Source of the DNA: Micromonospora chokoriensis
Lineage (GTDB): Bacteria > Actinomycetota > Actinomycetes > Mycobacteriales > Micromonosporaceae
Length of the DNA: 64,000 nucleotides
Assembly (NCBI RefSeq): GCF_000718555.1
Contig: NZ_JOAN01000024.1
Span: forward strand, 79,468 to 143,467
Direction: 5' to 3'
Made by a program: the position numbers and the translations under genes
The notes under the pieces: generated by a model
What the model saw: the letters and a program-made list of their open reading frames with translations, nothing else
The model's database searches: none
What the model was told of the DNA's origin: nothing
Shown here: positions 36,766 to 45,269 of the stretch, piece after piece
How positions within the stretch are numbered: position 1 is the stretch's first letter
Layout of the letters: each line of letters opens with the position of its first letter

Positions 36766-37370
36766 TCGCGGCCGGCTTCGAGATCGGCGTCGCCACCGCC
36801 TGGCGCTACGTCCAGGAGGCGATAGCCCTGCTCAGCTCTGCAGCCGACGACCTGGACACCGCGATGCGACGCATCCGGCTGCTGGCGTACGCGATCCTGG
36901 ACGGCACCCTGATCCCGACCGACCGGGTCGCCAAGCAGAAGCCCTACTACTCCGGAAAGCACAAACGCCACAGCGTGAACATGCAGGTCATCGCCGATGC
37001 CGCTGGCCGGCTCGTCTGGGCTTCACCGGCGCTGCCCGGTTCGGTCCATAACCTGACCGCAGCCAGGACCCACGGCATCATCGAGGCGCTGACCAGGGCA
37101 GACGTGATGAACCTTCGCCGACAAGGGTTACCAAGGAGCCCTCGGCAGCATGCGCACACCGTTCAAGCGGCGCCGCTGCCGACCAAAGCTGTCACGTAGG
37201 CAGAAGGCGTGAACCGCGCCTACGCGAAAACTCCGCGCCCGCGCGAACGCGCGATCGCCACCCTCAAGACTTGGAAGAGCCTGGCCAAGCTGCGCTGCTG
37301 CCCACGGCGAGCGACTCCGATCGTGCAGGCCATCTCGTTCTGCACAAAGTTGAAGCAAACCGCCACGAAG
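36757..37370 (+). pseudogene. IS5-like (DDE_4 superfamily) transposase remnant with frameshifts
   Basis: Starting from AAGFEIGVATAWRYVQEA the frame encodes LDGTLIPTDRV, YYSGKHKRH and SPALPGSVHNLTAARTHG, with a DDE Asp in the first. Around 37109 an extra base disrupts the block expected to read TFADKGYQG, and the C-terminal part (ERAIATLKTWK, CCPRRAT) continues in another frame after a stop. Its N-terminus is lost at the junction with the IS256 remnant. Confidence 0.85.
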
Positions 37371-37392
37371 GATGAAAAAGGATTATTAAGCC

Positions 37393-37681
37393 CATCCGAC
37401 ACCGAGTCTGCACTACTCTCAGTGACCAGCGCTAGGCGAACTCTCCGATGACGTGCGGCGCCTTGTCAGTGATTCCCGCCGTTGTTCTGCCCAGTCAGGC
37501 GTCCGGCGTGCGCGTCGCTCCTGGCCCCCCCGCGGCGGCCATGAGGCGTCCTCCACTACCGCTTCCGAGTCTCGCCGCCACTCGAAGTAGTGCAGCTGTC
37601 TATGGCCTGGCGACGCTCGATTCGCGTGGTCGAATCGCCGATCCGCCATGGAGGAACTCCAGTGGACCCCGGATTGCGACT
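37393..37681 (+). pseudogene. Decayed second copy of the AbrB-like gene start (direct repeat copy 2)
   Basis: It matches 24788-25085 including the region before the start codon. The frame encodes IPAVVLPSQASGVR and PLPLPSLAATRS as in the intact gene, but small deletions after SRGRIAD shift it, and the second DNA-binding half and the integrase are gone. It marks a former integrase module, so an earlier or tandem insertion probably used the same site. Confidence 0.8.
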
Positions 37682-37989
37682 GCGCTACGTGATGTTCATT
37701 GGCACACCTGCAACCAGGTGCGAGCAGCCAGTTAATCAACAAATTCACGAATCGACAAGCCCGCTTGTTGTGATCCAGGTCACTCTGGCAGAGGTGTCGA
37801 TCCGTGTAACACTACTTGCCGTTCGGTACGCAACCGAGTCACACCGAACATGTTCGGGTAATGGCTACACCTCCACGGGGGAGGAACAAATTAAAACCGC
37901 TCGCCCATTCGTTTCATGTGCTCTTTTGAAGGCCGATTATCGCCAGCGCTGTTTTCCGCCGTTAAGCATGGCCGAGGCGCGGAAGGCGC

Positions 37990-38760
37990 AATGGTGACCC
38001 GCCCGATCCGTTCCCAGCAGAAATGTGTCTTGGTGCTGGGGCGGAGGTGGCCGGACGCACCGATCAACAACATCAACCACCGGACCTGGTCCACCGGGCT
38101 CTCGGGCGGCCCGGGGTGTCTCCGGCCGGCCGAGCGCTTCGGCCGGCGCCTGGATGCCCCGTGCGTGGCGGGATGGAATACCCCCTTTGGCCCCGATCGG
38201 GTCCCGGCGCCCGGGATGCGGCGGCGCCAAACGGCCGTCCAGACTCCTCAGCGGGTGGCCGCTGCAACAGGGTGGAAGGTTCCGATCACTCTTCGGCACC
38301 GGACCGGACGCTCGTTGTTTGCAGGGACCGTCGCCCGAGACCTGCCGATGCAGACGTCGACGGCACTGCGCAACCGGGACCGCCGGGCAAAGATGACAAC
38401 TTCGGTCCTCGCTGCCCACCAGGCACGGTTGCGCCGCTTCAACGGGCAATCGGACGTCGTCGTAAATATGCCCATGGTTGCTCATGGCGTGGAAAGCCAC
38501 GACGTCACCGAAATGCTCGGCGACCCACCGCCATCTTCAAGCCGATCGAATGGTGAAAATCTATTCTCGGCCCTCCTCGAAGCGGTTCCCAGTCCGCTTC
38601 GAGGCGGTGATGATCACCGCCACAGCCTATCCGCATGCGTACTGGACGCGGTTTTCCAAAGCAGTCATCGCAGCCGTATTCCCATGTTTCAAGCCGTCCT
38701 GGTCCTACCAGACTGCTTGTTTCTTTCGTTCACCAGACTCGCCGGATCCAGATGCAATGC
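37990..38760 (+). pseudogene. Fossil NRPS condensation domain
   Basis: One frame reads, with gaps, like a decayed C domain: SQQKCVLVLGRRWPDAPINN at the start, AHQARLRRFNGQSDVVVNMP in the middle and SRIPMFQAVLVLPD near the end, which match the usual SxAQxR, FxGQxDxVVGTP and NPxFQVxxVLQ blocks. The HHxxxDG core is not recognisable. No start, A or T domain is attached. The flanks 37682-37989 and 38760-39102 show no convincing gene. Confidence 0.6.
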
Positions 38761-39102
38761 CGCCGCACGGACGGCACCGCCGCTATCTATTTGGCTTTCG
38801 ATAGATCGGTTGTCGGTCACCTCGACGCCGAGCTGGGCACGGCCGTCGCGAGACGATCACCGCCAGACCCGCTTGCGGGGCCCAGGACGGATGCCGACTC
38901 TCAGCGGTTCCTTTCGGCGTTGGGCGACCTGGCAGGCGGTGACCCCGCGACCTCCTGACAGGCCGACGCCCCTGCCGCGCAGCTCACCCGCACAGCCAAC
39001 TTCTGCGGGAACTACTGCCGGGACGGTGACACCGTCGACCTTGACCAACGGCCGCCGGATCACCGCAGCCATGGTCGTGACGTTCGACGGCGAGATCGGT
39101 TC

Positions 39103-39876
39103 ATGATCGCCAACCCCGTTGCAGATGGTGGGGGCAGGAGCATTGTTCGGGCGACCGGAGGAACCCACCTCGTGTGCATCCCGTACGCCGGTGGCAGCCT
39201 CCAGGCCTTCCGACGCTGGCCCACAGCGTTGGGTCAGCTTCACGTCCACATCGTCCAGCTACCGGGGCGGGGGCGCGGCGTCGGCCAGCACCTGCCGGAC
39301 AGCATGGCCGAGGTGGCCGACCGGTTGGCCAGACAGATCCGGGAACTGCCTGACGGCGACGTGGCAATCTTCGGCCACAGCCTGGGCGCGCTGATTGGAT
39401 TCGAGACGGCCCAGCGACTAGAGGCCGCCGGGCGTCCGGTTCGCCGGTTGTTCGCCTCCGCATCCCGCGCTCCGGACACTGCGGGACCCCGCTATCACCA
39501 GCTGCCCGACGGCGAGTTCCTGGAGCTTCTGAAGGGCTTCGGCGCCACACCGCCCCAGTTCCTCCGCGATCCCGAACTGGTCAGGTTGTACCTGCCCATC
39601 CTTCGTGCGGACTTTCGGCTGACGGAGACCTACCAGCCAGAGACAGATGCGGCTGTCGACTGCGCGATTGACGCGCTGTGGGGGACTTCGGACGGTCCGC
39701 GGCCGGACCTGGCCGCCGCCGGGTGGGCGCAGCGTACCCGCGGCGCCTTCGCGACGACGTCGTTCATCGGGGACCACTTCTTTCTCCATCAGGCGGAACC
39801 CGCGGTGCTCCAACACGTTGCCGCCGCCCTCAATATGACTCCCCTGCGCCGAGCGGCGGTCGGGCGTCATGGATGA
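39103..39876 (+). CDS. Type II thioesterase
   Basis: 257 residues, alpha/beta hydrolase of the GrsT/RifR type that clears misprimed carrier proteins. The oxyanion segment CIPYAGGSLQAF, nucleophile motif GHSLG (S93), Asp in the LWGTSDG region and catalytic His in GDHFFL (H225) are all visible. It opens the NRPS cluster. It could also take part in product release, as neither NRPS protein carries a type I thioesterase. Confidence 0.92.
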   Translation: MIANPVADGGGRSIVRATGGTHLVCIPYAGGSLQAFRRWPTALGQLHVHIVQLPGRGRGVGQHLPDSMAEVADRLARQIRELPDGDVAIFGHSLGALIGFETAQRLEAAGRPVRRLFASASRAPDTAGPRYHQLPDGEFLELLKGFGATPPQFLRDPELVRLYLPILRADFRLTETYQPETDAAVDCAIDALWGTSDGPRPDLAAAGWAQRTRGAFATTSFIGDHFFLHQAEPAVLQHVAAALNMTPLRRAAVGRHG

Positions 39877-40127
39877 AGGCGGATCTAGCTTGAGGCAGCA
39901 GCACCGGCTCGGCATCTCCCGTGACCGCAACCCACATCCCTCCCGGGGACAGGCCCGGCACCCTGTCTTGGCGCGCCCCGTGCATCGATGGACTTTGGGT
40001 ACCCCCAGAGAAACCCCGCGGCCGAGTCAGCCATCCGAAGAGCGCGGCTGTCCGCCGGATCGCTGCGGCTTCTCCTCCCTGATCTAGGCCACCTGCCGCT
40101 TCCCATCAAGGCCGAAGGGCAAAGATC

Positions 40128-42203
40128 ATGATCACTATTGATGCTACGGCGAGCCAGCCGACCCGGGTGGCAGTCGTCGTTGACGAGGCCGAATATGCGC
40201 GGCGGGCGGCCGACGTCGACGGATTGGCCGCACCGCTGCCGATCCTGCGCCGGTCGGACGGCACCACCGGCAGCCTGCTGTCCTATCCGACTGTGGTCGA
40301 CCACGATCCGAGGCACTGGCGGGGGTCTGTCTGGTGCTGCGCCAGCGGGCTGAGCGCGGCGGCGCAGGTGCTCGCCCGCGCGACGGGACGACCCCTGCAC
40401 CACGGTGACCTCGACGAGGCGGTCCGGGCCAGCCGGACCGCTCCAGTGACTGTCCTGGTGGAACCCGCCGCGCTGTCCCCCGAGCGGCTGGCTACCGTTC
40501 CCCACGACGCCCAACTGGGCGTGCTCGTCGGGCGTGACCTCGCTGCCACCACTCAGCTGGTCGCCAGGACGGTGCTGCACGGTCCGGCCGTCATGGCGGC
40601 CATGCACGACGTGTCGTTCGACACTTTCGCCGACCAGGACCCAGCGCCGGGCTGGCTGACTGGCGTCCGGTTGACACCCACCGGGCTGCGTTCGGCCCTC
40701 GGCGCCGGGGCGGCCGTGCTTGCCGGTCGCGGCCACGCCCGCGACTGCCTCATGCACCTCAACGGCGGTGGCATCTGCGGTCGACAGCAGGAACGGCCGC
40801 TGCTGGGTGTGCAGCCGTCGCTCGGCGCGAGCTGGACCGAGTATCCCACCGCCTGTCAGCAAGGCCCTCGATGCTGGCGGGGTGACGTCAAGATCGGTGA
40901 CCACCTGCGCAGCGCGGAGATTCGGGCGGCGTTTGTCGTGCTGGACAGTTGCCGGACGGCCGTCGCAGGCGGCGCTCGGATTCGCACCGACGTCTCGATC
41001 CCGCTGAGCATGCTGGAGGGCAACGCCCTGGCGGTCAACTGCGCCGTGGGCACCCGCGGGGGGGCCGCCCACGCCGGCCCTCTGTTCCGTGCCCTGGTAC
41101 GCAGGGGTGCGTCGCTCGGTCAGGCGCTCAGCGAGATGAACGGAGCGATCTTCGCCGATCCGGCGGCGGTAGGGAAGCTTGCCCTCTTCGGTGATGCTGG
41201 ACTGGCCCCGGTGGCGGTTGACCTCCACCCCGCGGAGACGGTGACGCCAATCGACGGCGAGGGCGGCGTCGAAGTGCTGGCCAGCGACGCCGCCGTGCTG
41301 GTGCCCGGCACCGGCTTGCTGGCCCTGGACGCCGGAGGTCCGCTGGTCGTCCCACGAGCGACAGGCTCGTCAAGTTGGGTGCTGACGGCAGTTCTTGGTC
41401 GGTCCGGTGGCCGGATTGCGCAGGTGCCGGACCGGTTGGACGGACGCTGGAGCGGCCGACTCCGTCCTTGGCTGGACCGGCTGCGCGGTCTGGCCGGCCT
41501 TGGCCTCGACGTCAGCACGGCGGAACTCGACACCGCCCACCGGATGGCGTCCAGCGCGGTGCGGGCCCGGGCGGAGGCCGCAGACCTGACGGCGGCGCGA
41601 GACGCCGATGCCGCCTTCACGGAGGCGGAGCGGAAGCTGGCGGAGATTCAGTACCGGATGATCGACAAGGAGATCAGGTGGGCGAGCAGGACCTTCTACA
41701 GCTTCGTCGACGGCTGGCCCGAACCGTGGCAGTCGGAGACCGATGAGGAGACACACAAGTGTCCGCAGTGCGCTGGCCGCTCCACCATCCGACACCGGGT
41801 CCGGCCCGCCGGTGGCGCCGGGCCGGCGCTGCGATACGAAGTCTGCGTCCGCTGCGGCGAGGTGCTCTCCGGTCTGGAGGCGTTCCCGGCCGACGTCGGG
41901 ATCCGCAGCCAGGGTGAGGCCCGCCGCGGTGATCCGATCACCGTGGACGTGACCATTCAGGCCCCACCAGACAGGCCACTCGACGTCGCCCTCGGCACGG
42001 CCTTTGCTCACGAGGATCGTCTCCACTGCCGGATCCTGGACAGCCGGTCCCTCACGCTGGGGCCCGGCGAACGGACGACCACCACCTTCGTCGGCACCAG
42101 TGACGCCGACCTGACCATTCCCGACGTGCAGCCTTTCAAGATCCTGCTGGCTGCCGACGGCGCGGTGCGCTGCCTGACCAGGACCGTGTGGATCCATGTC
42201 TGA
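40128..42203 (+). CDS. Caspase-fold-like (CHAT/C25-type) protein with zinc ribbon, in NRPS cluster
   Basis: 691 residues, no close family recognised. A His after a hydrophobic strand (VLAGRGHARD, H203) and a Cys in FVVLDSCRTAV (C275), followed by ALAVNCAVGTRGG and KLALFGDAGL, recall the His-Cys dyad and GDP-like end of gingipain/CHAT peptidases. A helical segment follows, then a zinc ribbon with CPQC (C545, C548) and CVRC (C573, C576) and a beta-rich end. It overlaps the NRPS start by eight bases. It may process or load an intermediate or control the cluster; the peptidase assignment is tentative. Confidence 0.5.
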   Translation: MITIDATASQPTRVAVVVDEAEYARRAADVDGLAAPLPILRRSDGTTGSLLSYPTVVDHDPRHWRGSVWCCASGLSAAAQVLARATGRPLHHGDLDEAVRASRTAPVTVLVEPAALSPERLATVPHDAQLGVLVGRDLAATTQLVARTVLHGPAVMAAMHDVSFDTFADQDPAPGWLTGVRLTPTGLRSALGAGAAVLAGRGHARDCLMHLNGGGICGRQQERPLLGVQPSLGASWTEYPTACQQGPRCWRGDVKIGDHLRSAEIRAAFVVLDSCRTAVAGGARIRTDVSIPLSMLEGNALAVNCAVGTRGGAAHAGPLFRALVRRGASLGQALSEMNGAIFADPAAVGKLALFGDAGLAPVAVDLHPAETVTPIDGEGGVEVLASDAAVLVPGTGLLALDAGGPLVVPRATGSSSWVLTAVLGRSGGRIAQVPDRLDGRWSGRLRPWLDRLRGLAGLGLDVSTAELDTAHRMASSAVRARAEAADLTAARDADAAFTEAERKLAEIQYRMIDKEIRWASRTFYSFVDGWPEPWQSETDEETHKCPQCAGRSTIRHRVRPAGGAGPALRYEVCVRCGEVLSGLEAFPADVGIRSQGEARRGDPITVDVTIQAPPDRPLDVALGTAFAHEDRLHCRILDSRSLTLGPGERTTTTFVGTSDADLTIPDVQPFKILLAADGAVRCLTRTVWIHV

Positions 42204-44058
42204 GCCCGCGACCACGACCGACGCAGACCCGACAGCCAGCAGAGCCTTTGCGATGGAGAACCCGATGCCGAGCACCAACAGTCCGGACCAAGTCTCGACC
42301 CTGACGGGTCTGTTCGCCGCGAACGTCGTCAGACACCCACAGCGCCCGGCGGTGAGCGACGACGAGCAGACCCTCACCTACGCGGAGCTGAACGGACGCG
42401 CCGATCAGTTGGCCGCGCAACTGCGCGCACGCGGCGTCCGCGCGCAGGACCGGGTCGGTCTGTATCTCGACCGGTCCGTCGACGTCCTCGTCGCGATCCT
42501 CGGGATCCTGAAGGCCGGCGGTGCCTACGTTGCCGTGGACACCCGGTACCCGGACGCCCGCCGCGACCACATGCTGTCCAGCAGCGACCCCCGGCTCGTG
42601 GTCACCCGGCCCGAGTGGGAGGACCGCCTCGCCCATCTCGATCTGGACGTCGTCGGCTTCCGCAGCGCCGCGGCGGCCGACCCGGGACCCGAGGCGGAGC
42701 CGCGCGTCCGCGTGGAACCGGAGTGGGCGGCGAGCATCCTGTTCACCTCGGGCTCGTCCGGGCAGCCCAAGGGCATCGTCCTCGAACACCGCAACATCTG
42801 CTCGTTCGCCACGAATCCGTCGCTGCCCGCCCTGACCCCCGAGGACCGCACCGGACAGATCTCCAGCCTCTCCTTCGACGCGTTCCACTTCGAGATGTGG
42901 TCGACGCTCGCGCACGGTGCCGAGGTGGTCATCCTGCCCCCAGTCCCCGACCTTCTGGCGGCCGATTTTCGTCGGGAGATGAAGCGGCGGCGGATCACCG
43001 CGATGCTGGTGCCGACCATGGTGATCAACCAGGTCGTCCGCGAGGACCGGGACGCCTTCGCCTCCCTGCGCATCCTCCAGGCCGGCGGCGACGTGCTGCT
43101 GCCAGCCGCCTGCCGCGAACTGCTCGACGGTGACTTCCGTGGCGAGCTGTACAACCTCTACGGACCCGCCGAGATCACCACCGCGTGCACGTTGCAGCGG
43201 GTGACGAAGGCCGAGGCGGAACTCGACAGCGTCCCCATCGGACGTCCGCTGGCCGGGGTGACCGTGCACGTCCTGACCCCGGAGATGTGCCCAGCGGCCC
43301 CCGGTCAGATCGGCGAGATCCACGTCGGCGGACCGGGTGTGGCGCGGGGCTACCTCGGGCAACCCGAGCTGACCGCCGAGCGATTCGTGCCGAGCCCGTT
43401 CCCGGACGGTGCGACGCCGCTGTACCGCACTGGTGACCTGGCCCGGTGGAACCCGGACGGCGTTCTGGAATTCGTCGGCCGCGCGGACGACCAGCTCAAG
43501 ATCCGCGGATACCGGGTGGAGCCGGGTGAGGTCGAGCGCGCGCTCACCCGACACCGGGACGTGCAGGAGGTCGCGGTGCTCGCCTCCGGGTCGGGGGACA
43601 ACAAGCACCTGGTGGCGTTCGTCGTTCTCGGCGGCACCCTGACCGCGAAGCGGCTACGGGAGTACGCCGAGGCCGAGATGCCCGACTTCATGGTGCCCAG
43701 CCATCTCGTGCAGCTGTCGGAGATCCCCAGCAACGACCACGGCAAGCGCGACCCGGTTGCGCTGCAACGGCTGCTGGAGGAGCACCGCGGCCGGCAGGAC
43801 CGCTACGTCGCCCCGACCACCGGGACCGAGAGCTACCTCGCCGCCCTGTGGGAGGAACTGCTCGGCATCGAGTCGGTCAGCGGCAACGATGACTTCTTCA
43901 GCCTGGGCGGCCACTCCCTGCTGGCCTTCCGGATGAACAGCCGGATCAAACGGGAGTTTGCGGTCCCGGTCGAGTACAGCGTGATCCTGCGCAACAGCGT
44001 CCTGGCCGACCTCGCGGCCCGGATCGACGAACTGAAGAAGGGCGGGGCGCTGCTGTGA
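42196..44058 (+). CDS. NRPS protein, A-T (adenylation and peptidyl carrier)
   Basis: 620 residues. Adenylation motifs are A3 LFTSGSSGQPKG, A5 NLYGPAE, A7 YRTGDL, A8 GRADDQLKIRGYRVEPGE and A10-like NDHGKRD. The carrier motif is LGGHSLL with the phosphopantetheine Ser at about S574. My hand-read specificity residues are D-A-F-T-L-A-L-T-A-K, which I cannot assign to an amino acid. There is no condensation domain. The gene overlaps both neighbours, so it is co-translated with the P450, which suggests oxidation of the amino acid while bound to this carrier. Confidence 0.92.
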   Translation: MSEPATTTDADPTASRAFAMENPMPSTNSPDQVSTLTGLFAANVVRHPQRPAVSDDEQTLTYAELNGRADQLAAQLRARGVRAQDRVGLYLDRSVDVLVAILGILKAGGAYVAVDTRYPDARRDHMLSSSDPRLVVTRPEWEDRLAHLDLDVVGFRSAAAADPGPEAEPRVRVEPEWAASILFTSGSSGQPKGIVLEHRNICSFATNPSLPALTPEDRTGQISSLSFDAFHFEMWSTLAHGAEVVILPPVPDLLAADFRREMKRRRITAMLVPTMVINQVVREDRDAFASLRILQAGGDVLLPAACRELLDGDFRGELYNLYGPAEITTACTLQRVTKAEAELDSVPIGRPLAGVTVHVLTPEMCPAAPGQIGEIHVGGPGVARGYLGQPELTAERFVPSPFPDGATPLYRTGDLARWNPDGVLEFVGRADDQLKIRGYRVEPGEVERALTRHRDVQEVAVLASGSGDNKHLVAFVVLGGTLTAKRLREYAEAEMPDFMVPSHLVQLSEIPSNDHGKRDPVALQRLLEEHRGRQDRYVAPTTGTESYLAALWEELLGIESVSGNDDFFSLGGHSLLAFRMNSRIKREFAVPVEYSVILRNSVLADLAARIDELKKGGALL

Positions 44059-45269
44059 CGAACAATCCCGGAATCGACCTGACCGATGTCGAGCTCTTCG
44101 TCGACGGCAAGCACACGGAAGCCCTGGAGTGGCTCCGCGCGCACGCGCCGATCTACCGCAACGAGGGTGGCGACGGCAATACGTTCTGGGCGTTGACCCG
44201 GTACGACGACGTCCTGTGGGCGTATCGGGAACACGCCCTCTTCGGCTCCGCCCGCGGCGCCATCCTCGGCGGGTCGTTCCGCAGCGAGGACGACACCGCC
44301 GGTAACCGGATGCTCGTCGCCTCGGACCTGCCCCGGCACCGTCTGCTCAAGCAGCAGATCCACCCGGCTCTCGCCGCCTCGGTAGTGGCTCGGGTGACCG
44401 AGCAGGTTCGCGTCCTGATCGACGCCGCCGTCGAGCGGATGGTGGCGCAGGGCGGCGCCGACGTGGCCACCGAGATCGCCACCGAGCTGCCGGCGGGCGC
44501 GTTGATGGTCGTCATGGGCATCGACCATGCGGAGGCGCACCACCTCATCGGGCTGACCCGCCGCATGGTCGGCTTCCGGGATGAGACGTTCGTGGACACC
44601 GGCGGAGACCAGAAGCTGCGGTTGGCCTGGTTGCAGGCTGAAATCTTCGAGTTCTTCGCCGAGTTGTTGGCGCAGCGCCGGACCCGTACGGGCGACGACC
44701 TGCTCTCCGTGCTCAGCCGGGCGCGGCTCAACGGCCGCCCACTGTCTGAGGAGGACATCTTTTACAACTGCATGAACGTGGCTGTGGGCGGCAACGAGAC
44801 CTCCTCCTACACCGCCTGTCTGGGACTGGAGGCGCTGATCGCCCATCCCGAGCAGTACGAGCGGCTCCGGCAGTCACCCGATCTGTTGCCGAGCGCGGTG
44901 GAGGAGATGCTCCGGTGGGGCTCGGTCAACGCCTATGTGCAGCGGGTCGTGAAGCAGGACGTCGAACGGGACGGCGTCCTGTTGCGCGCGGGTGAGTCGG
45001 TGACCCTGTGGAACGTCTCGGCCAACCGGGACGAGACCCAGTTCCCCGATGCCCACCTCTTCGACGTCGGCCGCAGCCCGAACCGTCATCTGTCCTACGG
45101 CGCCGGGATCCACCGCTGCATCGGCGCCCCGGTCGCCCAGACAGAGCTGCTGCTCCTCTTCGAGCGGCTGATCCCGATCAGCGGGCGCTTCGCACTCGCG
45201 GGTGAGGTCCGCCGCCTGCGTTCCAATTTCATCCTCGGCACCACGTCGCTGCCGGTGGAGATTCGGTGA
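44055..45269 (+). CDS. Cytochrome P450
   Basis: 404 residues. The I-helix reads VGGNETSSY (with Asn-Glu-Thr), the K-helix ExxR is EEMLR, and the heme loop is SYGAGIHRCIG with ligand C355. It resembles actinobacterial P450s that hydroxylate carrier-bound amino acids. GTG start overlapping the A-T gene stop and its own stop overlapping the next start place it between the two NRPS genes. A ferredoxin partner is not encoded here. Confidence 0.93.
   Translation: MTNNPGIDLTDVELFVDGKHTEALEWLRAHAPIYRNEGGDGNTFWALTRYDDVLWAYREHALFGSARGAILGGSFRSEDDTAGNRMLVASDLPRHRLLKQQIHPALAASVVARVTEQVRVLIDAAVERMVAQGGADVATEIATELPAGALMVVMGIDHAEAHHLIGLTRRMVGFRDETFVDTGGDQKLRLAWLQAEIFEFFAELLAQRRTRTGDDLLSVLSRARLNGRPLSEEDIFYNCMNVAVGGNETSSYTACLGLEALIAHPEQYERLRQSPDLLPSAVEEMLRWGSVNAYVQRVVKQDVERDGVLLRAGESVTLWNVSANRDETQFPDAHLFDVGRSPNRHLSYGAGIHRCIGAPVAQTELLLLFERLIPISGRFALAGEVRRLRSNFILGTTSLPVEIR

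Larger units (their letters stand above)
24721..37690. mobile_element. Integrated genomic island at tRNA-Leu (boundaries inferred)
   Basis: The segment starts at the 3' end of tRNA-Leu with an AbrB-like gene and a tyrosine recombinase. It carries CRISPR and Gabija defence genes and ends among dead transposases and a decayed second copy of the AbrB gene start. I found no clean copy of the tRNA 3' end at the right, so the right border is a guess. The biosynthetic cluster to 54.5 kb could be part of the same or a tandem insertion. Confidence 0.45.

Noticed and set aside
37916..39106. 396-codon continuous frame as an intact gene
   Set aside because: Only C-domain fragments are recognisable, catalytic motif and start signals are missing, so I list it as a fossil instead.
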